A stretch of DNA of 64,000 bases from Setophaga petechia. Lineage: Eukaryota > Chordata > Aves > Passeriformes > Parulidae. The position numbers were made by a program, and so were the translations under genes. The notes beneath the pieces were generated by a model that did no database searches, was not told the DNA's origin, and saw only the letters and a list, made by a program, of their open reading frames with translations. Location: the NCBI GenBank assembly GCA_024362935.1, contig JANCRA010000008.1, forward strand, positions 29,010,557 to 29,074,556. The letters are read 5' to 3'. Position 1 is the first letter of the stretch. Each line of letters opens with the position of its first letter. Shown piece after piece: positions 13,362 through 24,390 of this stretch.

Positions 13362-15642
13362 TGGTTTCTGACTTCGGAAGTGCAACCTCTGTACACCAGA
13401 AAGCCCAGATTGTCATTAAATTTTCTGAGTGGCCTTATAAATTGTTACATTGTTTCTTTCCTCCTCTCTTTCATCCTTACATTACTATTTCAAAGTCTGT
13501 AAGATGATTTCAGTGAGAAAATTTCAGTGACCAAACGCCTCTCATTAGTAATGTGGAATCTCCATAATTATGTTAAGTGTGCAGGTAAATAAAGTCCTAT
13601 ATAATACTACAAAGCAAAATGATAACAATAGGATACAACATTAAAAAAATCCCAATATTTGTTAAATCTTATGTTTTCCTACATATAAACACGCTTTCAC
13701 ATTAATATCCAGAAAAAAAAGTTTATATTTTTTTAAACTATCAAACTATACTACATCTTTTCGTAAGAAATCAGAACTGAAGATATATCCTATACTTATT
13801 ATTTACTTCCTGAGAGTAATAAAGCTCACACAGATTTGAAAATAGTGTGATAAAGATAAGGAAAATAAATACTAGATTTTTTTAACTTTTTAGCAAATCA
13901 AATTGCATGCCTTGTATATGGCATATGACTGGAAAAAATTGCTCCAGGCTTCAGTATTATTGTCATTTGAGAAAGCAAACAATAGAAACCTATTTTCAGT
14001 CAGTTGTGAGCCTGCAGTTGTTTCAATGATGTAACCATACCTTCGATATTCATGAGTGAGGATAAGTACAGAACATTCCTAATCCTTCAGTGAAAAATGC
14101 AATATTGCAGTCTCCCTCCCTGTTTCTGTTCATCCCTGCACAAACACAGACAGCTACTCCACAACTAAAAGAAGTACAGTCAATTGTCTTGTTATGCTCC
14201 TTTTGCATTACAGATGCATGAGAGCTCTGCTTAGGTTTCATAATTGAGTTATAGCAATCATCCACATATTAGATTCTAGGCTGAGCTTTGGCAAGACTAA
14301 ATAATAGATTGAAAAATGCAATTATTGCTTACCTACAGAATTCCTTTGCTTGGGAGGGAAAGCATATCTATCAGAAAAGTTGTTGTTTTTTTTCCTCAGG
14401 CCTATTCAATAAATAAACGTTACACCAGGATTCTTACACAGAGTATCTTTGAAATGGGTTTTGTATTGATTTTTATAACTACCCTGTTAGATGACGTTAT
14501 CCCTTAGTGTGTCATGTTTAGATGGGTCCGCCCGGAGCAGGTCACTGAGGTGATAACTGTCATTTGGAGGGACAGAAAAGCAATCATAGCTTTTTCATTA
14601 CTTACTGTTTTCCCCTGCAAGTGTAGGATCATTTGACATATTATGGTTTCTGTGATTTAAGCTGCATTCTGAAATTAAGTGCTAGAATATCAAGCTGTGG
14701 GTTTAGAAAAATAAACTTCATGTCAAAGGAACCACATGCCCCGTAGGTCATAACAAAGATCCAGCAGAAGTGACAGTCCTCAGCATTTAAGAAAAACCAA
14801 AACAAACCCCAAACACACGCCCTCCAAAAAATCACTCAGAAAATAAATATGTTTTTATAAGAGGCAAAAGGATCCAAAATTGTTAAAGTCATTTCAGACT
14901 GCACTTCCCATGTAAGTGAACAATTGAAAAGCAATTTACAACATGACCCTCTTCATTTTCCTTGCTGAAACAAAAACATTGTAAAAATATCAACATTTTT
15001 CTTGTATGTATTTATTATCCTCAGAAAAAAAATCAACAAAAAATGGTTTTCACCAGCCTTCAAAACACTGGCACATTTCCCTCAAAAGTGACTGTATTAA
15101 ATCCGTCAGGATAGTTGCCAACAGAAAATATAGAATGTCAGAGTTACTAAAACATGTTGATCTAGAGCAGGGAAATTTTTCCTATTTTAAATGAGCTTTT
15201 GCAATTTTAAAAAATTAATCAAATATCAAGCTAAAACCTGGTTATTTAGCTAAGAGACTGGTCTTCTTTCTCAGTTATATTTTTATATGTAAACTGGGTT
15301 TTGGTGTATTTTAAAAACAAGACATAATATCAAAGTGGCCCTTCCCCTGTTAATCTTGAACATTTACTGTGTAGGAGCTGTTCATGTACGTAAGGGAGCA
15401 GCCCTTAAATTGTCACTTGGGGTTTTTTTTTTCATTTATTCAGGATCTTCATTTTTGATCAAAATCATATTTCGTTCACAAATTGGTTCATGCTTCCCTT
15501 ACATGAAACTTAGTCAATTTGGATTTCATGCTGAAATGCTTAAACCAAGATTAGTAAAATAAACCCCCATTCCCTTACCCCTCCACCTTCAACAAAGGTA
15601 AGTAACTAACAAAATAGCTTTCTTGGGGTTTTTCTTTGGTTG

Positions 15643-15662
15643 TTTTTTTTTTTTTTTTTTTT
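15643..15662. repeat. Poly-T tract
   Basis: Uninterrupted run of 20 T, the longest homopolymer in the window. It follows a T/G-rich segment. Confidence 0.9.
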
Positions 15663-18094
15663 ATATAGGCAACAATTACATCAATATTTACTGAAGTGAT
15701 TATGGACATTGTCTTTCCAAACCATAAATCCATATATTGATATAAAAAGCATTGTTAGTCTTCATTGACCTTAAAGTGCTCCACAGTAGAGTTACAGTGT
15801 TGCTACTAAAATTAAAGCCTTTAATAGGTGCTGGTTATACAATGGTGATAGATATGATTCTTTTAAGTAATGCTACTTTTAGGCTGCTATCTCAAATCCT
15901 TAAGAAAAAACTGACCATGAATGAGTTAAATTATTTTTAGAATGTACTCAGAAATTCTCTGCTTACTTGGCCATAAAGATAAAAATTGATTGAGTTACAT
16001 ACTTCGCTTTTTGTCAGATATTTGAACTATGGTTTGGATATCAGTGCTATTTTAAAAAAAAAGGAAAATATCCAAAATCAAAAGAATAGGTATTGTGTCA
16101 ATTAAAAAATAACCATTTGGCATATCACAAAACCAAACACATTAAAAAAGAAGTTGGTGGGATGATTTCCAGTGAGTAAGTCTGGTCAGTGTATTCAGTA
16201 ATTCTATCACTCATAAGAAAAAGCTGTTAAGATTTATCCATGACACAGGGATTGGTTGATTAAAGAGAATGGTGAAAATAGGCTGTTTATTCAGAGGCGT
16301 CCAGATCACATGGCATCATGGCTGTATTCAAATAACATGCATTTTAATATGCATTTAATACATTCAGTATTCAGCCAGAGGCACATTTTGAGAGAACTCA
16401 AAACCAGGTTTCTGATAGAGTGCTAGTCACCATCTTATTAATTATGAAATATTATTTTTTCTTATTCAGAAGGCAGTCTTAAATTCTACTATTTAGGAGT
16501 TTAAAGAGCCTTTGTATTTTTTTTTTCATATTTGCAAGAAATTATATCACTGGAAGATATTCAAAACCAGTAGTTTTAATTTGGTGTTTTTTCACTGGTT
16601 TTCATATGCAAAGTCTTCTGGTTTCTGGATGTCATAAAATTCAAATTGCAGGCACACATTTTTCCCTTGGAAAGAAATTAATTCATCATAACATTGATCA
16701 CTGCAGTCATTCCCTGAGATTCTAGAGCAGTTTAAGAATCTAAGCTTTTTCAAATTATTCAAATAAGTCTCACTAGAAATATCCACTGTTAATTATGAGG
16801 AATTGATAAAAGTTATACAGTGTTCTTTTCAAATATTAGTATTCTTCCTCCAAGGGGGAACTAAGAGAGTATTGTGAAGCAAAGTTTATTGTCCCTACAG
16901 AAAGATATAACTGTGGGTTAACTGTCAAGGAAATATGACAATACTATCCTTTTTTCACTGACATTATATATTGAAAACACAGAATATTAAATCAGGATAC
17001 TATCAGTTATTCTTCCTTCCTTAAATTCAAGCCACAAAAGGTAGTGAAAATTGAGCAAAATTGACATTTTTTAACATCTCAAATCTCTTTCATGATAAAA
17101 AATTAGTTAGGTTTTTTTATTATTATTTTACTGAGAATACTTTCTTTTCTCCCTTACTGGGTCACAGACTTCCCAAATGACTCCACATTGTATCATCTTA
17201 AATAGGCATTATTGCCTATCATGTCAACCTTCAGAGATATAATCCCAAAAATGTATTCAGGTTGTTTAAAATCCATGCATATAATTCTGATATAGAAACA
17301 CTACAAGAATCTATTGTAAAAAAAGATCCATTCATCCACAATATATTTATAACTTGTCACAGACTATTAATATGCATCATCCCAACAAAGACTCCTTTTG
17401 TTCCAAACCAAAAGTGGAAGAACTGAGTGAAGCTGGGAGGATTCTTGATCCACAGGCTCCTGTTGTTCATTCTTAAGCCAGCATGGCTTCTTTTTCATGG
17501 ATATACTTATTTACTTTGTCTTCTTTCAGGAATGTAAAAGGAGTTTAAAGTAGCTTTAGCTGGGCTGCAAGATTGGGTTAATAAGATTAAAGCAAATCTT
17601 TTCAGTTCTTCAGTCATCTTGCCTTGGGTTTGACTATGTGGTCTGGGAAGCCTTTGAGCTTCAACTGAAACAACTTTCACATTTCTCAAGATGCAAACTT
17701 CTTAATTAACCCAAATCTTCACTGGTAGAAGCCAGTTTCTAGAGACCCATTTTATATCTGCCACAAAATTGTTGCAGGTACTGGGGAGATCTGTTCTCTC
17801 TCTATGACACAAATGCCCAGATGGCCCCAGTAAGTCCAGCTGTTTTCAAGGAAGGGGCCAGATAGTGAGGAACCATCAGCACAATGTATTAACATGTGAT
17901 TTCTAGGTGTTCCATGTGTTGAGGTGGCACTACACTTCTGGGAGCTTGGATCACTAAGGTTGGGTCACTCATTTCTTCTTCCTCACATCCACACAGTGTC
18001 TGGCTTATGGCCTAATTTACTGCAGTGTTAAGCATGTCACATTCATTTCCGTCAGAAAACACTCTAATTTTTCAACAAAATAATATAAACTAAC

Positions 18095-18108
18095 TTTTTT
18101 TTTTTTTT
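18095..18108. repeat. Poly-T tract
   Basis: Run of 14 T followed by A-rich sequence. Nothing else is recognisable around it. Confidence 0.85.
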
Positions 18109-19539
18109 AAAAAGTCAAATATTTCACAGAAATTAAATATCTTTACATCCTGTTTACCCAACATCATCCAGCAGAAAACCATACCAAAAAATCTGAGAAA
18201 AAAAGGAGAATATTATGGAGTCATCACTATTTTTCTAAATATTTTCTTTCACTATAATACAGCAACATAAAATTTCTGTGAGATCTTCTATTAAACAGTA
18301 TTTATTTTACTCTTTCTAACCTAGAAAAGAATTTCCACAGATGAATTTTGTTGAATCCATTATTTTTTGTAAGGTTACATTTTAAGAAAAGAAAAAAAAA
18401 TATTTTCTAGAAGTAAACAAGATTCAATGCACTTCATAGAATAGCATGAAATAAAGTTGCTGGAAATTCAAGACCAGTGATTCCAAATATCAATTTACAT
18501 GTCTATATATAGCTTATGTTAGTTTTGTCAGTGTTTGTGATCTAAAATACCAACATCTAAAAACTGTCTGCCAGCACAGGATAGCAGATTGTACAAATGG
18601 CTCCAGTGGAGAGATCTATCTGGGGAGCTCAGGATCACCATTTATGGCACTAAACCTGAGTAAATATGTAGAATGCATTAATAATGTATAGAAACAGTAG
18701 GTCCAAGGAATCATGAATTAGTGGGGAAGAAATAACCTAGTACTCCTTGAGAAGCAATGTGCTTGCAGTTTATTAGTGATCTCTGTAGGACTGAAGGTGA
18801 AGGTCATCTGGTTGAAATACTACATTTTGATTTTTACAAAGTTATCTGCCTGATCTCTTGTGGTAGGCTCTGAAAGAAATTAAAATTTTAAGGTGCAACA
18901 CAAACACCTATTTGTATAGTATGGATCAAAAAGAAGGATAAATTGTCATTCTGGAGAGGTAGGTCAATAATGCAGACTGGTAGGAATCTGCATTAACTTC
19001 TGCAGTGTCCAAAAGAAGCTGTCATTGCTAACTTGTTCAAGGTTCTCAAGTTGGAACATCTAGGTATGTGAAAATGCCTAGGACAAATGTTAACCATTAT
19101 TTAGGAGAAAATAAAACATTACTTCAGGTAACATTCTGGTCCCACAGAGGGTAAAACAGCACTGGGAGAGGGAGTGAGGAGAATCTGTGACACATTTTCC
19201 CTACAAAGAACAGCTAAAGAGATAATAATTGCCATATGGAAGAAAGATAACAGTCTATAAATAGATTTATGAGAAAGTGATATAAAATCAGAAGTGACCT
19301 GGATGAATCAAAATACTGCATTTAAAGGAGTGATACTATACCACTTAATGAATACAAGAAGCAGAGGCAGAAATTCCTGGGTATGTTCACAGATAAAAAT
19401 CAAAAAAAAGATGCTGTCCTTGACTCACCATGTCCACAAGCTGCTCACAGCTAGGAGGGTGCACAGAGGGAATTATCACTGCTTCCCTAGGCATCTGCTG
19501 CTAGTCACAAACGAAAAAAGGAAACCAGGATAAGATGGG

Positions 19540-19720
19540 ACTCTTTCATCTGATCCATCATGGCAGCGCTAATGTTTTTATTCAGGAGCCCCGGGCATTA
19601 GAGAGGCGAAACAATGTCAATTAGCTGATTAGCAGTATCTTGCAACAGGGAAAAGCAGATGCTCTTAAACTAAATTGCTCTATTTGGCATGCACACAGGG
19701 CTGCAGCAGAAGTTCCCACA
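19540..19720. promoter_or_regulatory. Candidate conserved non-coding element
   Basis: This short island is richer in GC and CpG than the surrounding desert and carries closely packed developmental core motifs. These are a SOX-type ACAATG at 19611-19616, CAATTAG at 19618-19624, GATTAG at 19627-19632, and a GCTAATG core near 19568. The open frames crossing it on both strands (19621-19938) overlap one another and have no protein features. A regulatory role is inferred from motif clustering alone; conservation was not tested. Confidence 0.25.
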
Positions 19721-22239
19721 GAGATCTTGCAGGGTGGCCAACTGCAGTCCTTCTCAGCCCAGCTCCATGTCCATCCCAGGGCCATGAGGCAGGAGGGGAG
19801 GTTATTGCACACCTTTGTGATGCGCCCATCCAAGCTCACTGTAGGAGCACCTATTTTAGAAGCAAGCCAAGCATACAATCCTGGTATTACTTGTTTCTTT
19901 CTTTTAAGTTGCTGACACTAAACCCACAAGCTTTTTGAGTTTAAGGCCTGAAAAATTTATACATATGAAACAGACAAAAGACAGTGTCCACCTCTACCTT
20001 ACCTTTCCGGGTTTGGTTATGTCCTTCATTTATGGTCCTTGCAATTGAAAAAATGCTTTGACCCTACAGAAAGAGCCTGTATTAGAATCAGAATTGAGAC
20101 AGATCTCTTTACCAGTCAACAAGAACTAAAAGGAGACAGAAGGAGTCTAATGACAATAAAACATTTTAATTTAATTTGGATCACCAGGGCTAGTGCTTTG
20201 AAATCATAAGATTTCACCCACTGCAAGGCATCATCACAGATCAAAAGCAAAGTCTTTGGAGTGGTTTGTACTCTGATACTTTTGGATTTCTCTTGGTCTG
20301 AATTTCTTTGATTTAAGCATAACTACATTATCACTATTATGTTTTATTACCATTAAATGGCACATCCACTTTCAGCTGTAATCAAAGTTTTTCTCATGTG
20401 GTAATATAGGGTCTGGTTATAGGACTTTTGCTAAGAGAGAGTGTTCGTAATTCACAGAGCACTTTGAGATTTGCAAGTAGGGGCTCATAATTCAGTCTAA
20501 AGAATAATAGTGGAAGGCAATGGAATTAAATTATTAACATTATATGTACACTCAATTTTGTTTCAACTGATTTTTCATCATGAGGACTTTTCTTGACAAA
20601 TAAATATGAAGATATATGAAAGAGAGAGGTTTTCTTTGTTGTTGTGAGAAAATAAGATTATTAAAAGGAAATTGATCACTTAGATAAAAAGTTCAGCCAG
20701 GAACTGAGTATTACTACAGGCAGAAGAACACAGTCCTCACAAGGATTGTGCAAAAGAGAGAGCTTTAATCATCTGTATCTTGTTGCACTTAGGCATAATC
20801 AACTGAAAAGGGAAGTGAGTCATATTTTGTGAGGGTTATACAAACCACACATTTTTGTGAAGATTATATCTCAAAGCTGAACACAATGGCTACTGAAGCT
20901 TTTTATCTAGGACCAGTTTTGCAATAGTCTCCACAAATCCACACTGCAAATCATGAATCACAAAACCAACATACAGAAAAGTACCTGTGTCCCAGAGACA
21001 TTGCCACCTCATGGACAGATCCAAAGAGTACTAAAGCTGAAGAAGTGGACTATAGGTAAATTTAGCAGCCTATGCCCAAAACAGCAATCCTGAAACATGT
21101 GACTGTTCAGGAACACCTTCACAGAAGAGAAAAATTTCCTGTTTTCTTCTCTATTAGCTGTGTTCTTCTCGAAGTGAAAATTATATTATGCTTTGGTATT
21201 CAGAAGAATACATATATATATATGTATATATGTGCTATACATAAAACATACAATTTGGAGTGTTTTATTCAGAAATAACTCTGAAATCTGTTAAGGTAAA
21301 ATAGTTCTGGTAAATTAATATATTTCAGATGTCAGATACAGTTTTTGAATTCTTTACAAGCCAAAACGGGAGAATAACTATAACAATTATTATTTGTTGT
21401 AAATAACACAACTCTTCCACTAACCAATATTAGGCTATTATAGTTTAGGATAAGCTGTAGCCCTCTCAATAATAAATTTGTACTGATTACATATTCTATC
21501 CAAATAATAAATTAATTCTTAAAAATCTCTGGCATTCACTCTACTGAGACTGACTTGCTCTAAATTTACAAAAATACAAGCTACTGTGTTACCATACAAC
21601 TTATAGCTGCCTCTCTTTATTTCTAACTTTAGCAAATATTTTAATTTATTATCCTCTTTTACGGATGAAACATTAATTATATGTTTCATTCAGTCCATTC
21701 ACCTTATTTCAATGTTTCTATATTTCAGTTTCTTTTCATCATATATTTGACTTGAAGAACACTGGGGTTTTTTTTTATTCTTTGCCTTAAATTGTTTCAC
21801 AGAAATGACACAATTGACCAAAATAATTTCTTCATTACATATAAGTAATGGGTTGCAGAGTCTTTCTACTGTCTCCCAGAGGAGAGATGCCATTCCAGAA
21901 GGCCAGGTATGCTGGAGATGACATTCAGTAGTGTCTCTAGGAGAGAGAATCAATATTTTCTTTAGGAGACAGTTACTAGGTACCAGTCTCTGCGTTCAAA
22001 ATCACTGATCATATTCTCCAGCTGTCTGCTCACTTGTTTTCTGATTAAATTTAACCCACTTAGAAGTCCTTCTCTTTTCCCAAACAAATTATTCTTCTAA
22101 GACATTCAGGCTATGAGAAATGCCAAGACATTTATGCAAATATTAATAGTTTGAAGTATCATTTAGTTCAGTAAAACAGAGCACAAAGGAGAGGCCAGCA
22201 AAATATCTCATAGCATACACATCCTTAGCTGTTGTGGTG
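19721..22239. other. Unique gene-free stretch
   Basis: No gene identified. The first 150 bp stay relatively GC-rich, and the rest is AT-rich. A short TA-rich microsatellite is present at 21212-21232. Confidence 0.5.
21212..21232. repeat. Short (AT)n microsatellite
   Basis: Alternating AT dinucleotides with a single G interruption near 21223. Confidence 0.85.
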
Positions 22240-22241
22240 AT

Positions 22242-22585
22242 GTGCCATCAAGAATGTATCACACTGGAGGAGGCAGTGCTTCCCTCAGTCCTGCCAGTGG
22301 CAGAGAAGGACCTGGGGGTCCATGGAGAGAAGGACTCTATAGGTCAGCAGTTGGTCCTATGAGTCAGCCATGGATCCATGGTGTAGAAGAGAAGAAGAAA
22401 AGGTTATGGGGTAGAACTCATCAAATTGTGCAAAACCTTGAGGGAAGGAAGCAAATAAGACAGAGACAGGCTCTTTTTAATGGCTCCCAGTACAAGACCA
22501 GAAGCAATGGACTCACAAAGGAAGTGCCACCTGATAACGAGGAAGAACTTTTTTACTGTGAGGGTAACCAAGCACCAACACTGTG
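22242..22585 (+). mobile_element. Highly diverged CR1 LINE fragment (plus)
   Basis: Scattered CR1 landmarks occur in the correct order and orientation. These are the AAGGACCTGGGGGTC block near 22307 (the segment encoding the KDLG motif of ORF2), a degenerate 3' UTR block near 22468-22510 that ends in a CAATGG...CACAAA pattern, and a GAGGAAGAACTTTTTTACTG block near 22538 followed by GAGGGTAACCAAGCAC. Intervening sequence is heavily mutated and deleted, and the segment encoding [13 protein letters not shown] is missing or unrecognisable. The open frame of 126 codons across it (22242-22622) is therefore a decayed retrotransposon, not a gene. It looks older than the other copies. Confidence 0.65.
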
Positions 22586-23227
22586 TTTTGTCATTACCGT
22601 TTCCAATATGAGTGCTTTGTAATTTTAGGGCACTAATGTATTTACAAAACATCTTTTGGATAAAAGAAATTTTCCTTGTGTGTTTTTTCACTGTAATGAA
22701 GTACTGGTTTAGAATGCTCAGAAGGGTTCACTAAGCCATACAATTCACCCACTTAGAAATATGGAGAAAAGTTTCTAGGACATTATCTAAAAATGAGTCC
22801 AGCACAATAAGCTTCCCATAGCTGTTTTTCAGTTCTGCTAGGAAGAATAAAAAGCTGCTGTCAAGCTCCATTTTATTTGATGTAGGATGCCAGTTTCAAG
22901 AAATATGCTGATTTTTACAACTAAATTAGATTACAACCATATTTAATGAAAAAACAGGTCTCTACTGATGTTTCTAAAGCTTTTCTATTGCATAAAGAAT
23001 CAGCAGTGACTCACATTGTTATCTGTAACAGAGTTTATGGACTGTAAGACATAAGTTAATCATATCTCTGTTGCCTCAATAATATGAATTAATCAGGTGT
23101 TGAATGGATTGTGGAAATGAATTTATTCTATTGAAATCACATTATATATTTGTATGTAAAAGAACAAAACTCTACTTTTGAAGCCAAAAAGAAATTGAAA
23201 TTTTAATAAAGTTTGCACTGTAGCTTC
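22586..23227. other. Unique DNA between two CR1 copies
   Basis: AT-rich spacer with no gene or repeat recognised. It separates a decayed plus-strand CR1 from the long minus-strand copy. Confidence 0.5.
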
Positions 23228-24390
23228 ATAGAATTGTTGGGGTTGGAAGGGACTTTAAGACCATCTGATTACAATTCCCCTGCCATGGACAGCACACCTT
23301 CCACTAGACCAGGTTGCTCAAAGCATTGTCCAACCTGGCCTTGAACACTTCCGGCAACGGGGCATCCACATCTTCTCTGGGCAACCTGTTCCAGTGCCAC
23401 TTTACCATCTGAATAAATAATTTCTTCCTGCTACCTACTCTAAACCTGCCATTACCCCTTGTCCTATCACTCCATGCCCTTGTAAGAACTCTCTAGCTGT
23501 CTTTTAGGCCCCCTTTAGGTACTGCAAGGCTCTTGTACGGTCTCTCCAGAGCCTTCTCTTCTCCAGGCTGAACAGCACCAACTCTCTCAGCCTGTCTCCA
23601 TAGGAGAGGTGCTCCAGCTCTGATCATCTTCCTGGCCCTCCCCTGGTGTTGCTCTGGCAGGTTCCTGTCCTGGAGCACCAGAAGTTAATGCAGTGCTCCA
23701 GGTGGGATCTCAGGAGAGCAAAGAGGGAGAGTCACCTCCCTTGCCCTGCTGGCCACGCTGGTTTTAGTGCAGCTCAGGTTATGGTCAGCTTTCTGGGCTA
23801 CAAGCACATACTGCCAGGTCATATTGAGCGCCAACACTCCCAGGTCCTTCTCCCCAGGGATGTTCTCACCCAGCCTGTATCTGTGCTTGAGATTGCCCTG
23901 GCCCAGGTGCAGGACCTTGCCCTTGGCTTCTTTGAACTTCATGAAGTTTGAACCCACCTTTCAAGCCTGTCAAGATCCCTCTGGGTGGCATCCCTTCTTT
24001 CCACAGTGTCAACTGCGCCACACAGCTTGGTGACATGGACAAAATTGCTGAGGGTGCACTGAAGACCACTGTCCATGTCACTGACAAAGATGTTAAACCA
24101 TACTGCTCCCCAAAATAACCCCTGGGGAAAGCCACTTGTCACTGGTCTTCACTTGGACCTGAAGCCATTGCCTTGCAAAACTGCAAGTGTAACCATGCAG
24201 CCAATTCTTAATTCTCCAAGCTGTTCATCCCTCAAATCCACATCTAGGGTTTAGATAAAAGGTTGTGTGGGGCACTGTCAAATGCTTACCTCATGTCCAG
24301 GTAGATGACATCAGTCAGTCTTCCCTTAACCACCGACATCATAAGCACATCATAGAAGGCCACCAGATTTGCCTGAGTGTGTTTTCCCAG
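23228..24390 (-). mobile_element. CR1 LINE, longest copy (minus), dead ORF2
   Basis: About 1.16 kb of CR1 on the minus strand, holding the C-terminal third of ORF2 and the whole 3' UTR. The 3' terminus is at low coordinate: CATAGAATTGTTGGGGTTGG near 23228, followed by the standard inverted 3' UTR order to about 23480. Minus-strand frames carry CR1 reverse transcriptase landmarks: GFPQG followed by FNIFVSDMDSG (about 24070-24140), GAVDT and RDATQRDLDRLE (about 23950-24020), KVLHLG and YRLGE (about 23870-23920), and SVASRAREV (near 23730). The pieces lie in different frames, so frameshifts are present near 23945 and 23685. The catalytic FADD-type box that should precede TKL reads FVHVTKL, so the active-site aspartates are gone. 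The element is 5'-truncated near 24390 and immobile. Confidence 0.97.

Larger units (their letters stand above)
8605..19539. other. Unique AT-rich gene-free stretch
   Basis: About 11 kb with no gene or CR1 that I can identify. Frames of up to about 111 codons (13081-13416, minus) show no family signature. Small structures are an A-rich tract at 8958-8986, tandem units at 13340-13361, a T20 run at 15643-15662 and a T14 run at 18095-18108. Two short stretches (about 9380-9480 and 14515-14600) look compositionally richer and might be conserved, but this cannot be judged without alignment. Confidence 0.5.

Noticed and set aside
22242..22622. 126-codon plus-strand frame as a possible small gene
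   Set aside because: It coincides with ordered remnants of a decayed CR1 retrotransposon.
23646..24033. Plus-strand frames of 88-101 codons
   Set aside because: They are antisense shadows of the minus-strand CR1 ORF2 remnant.
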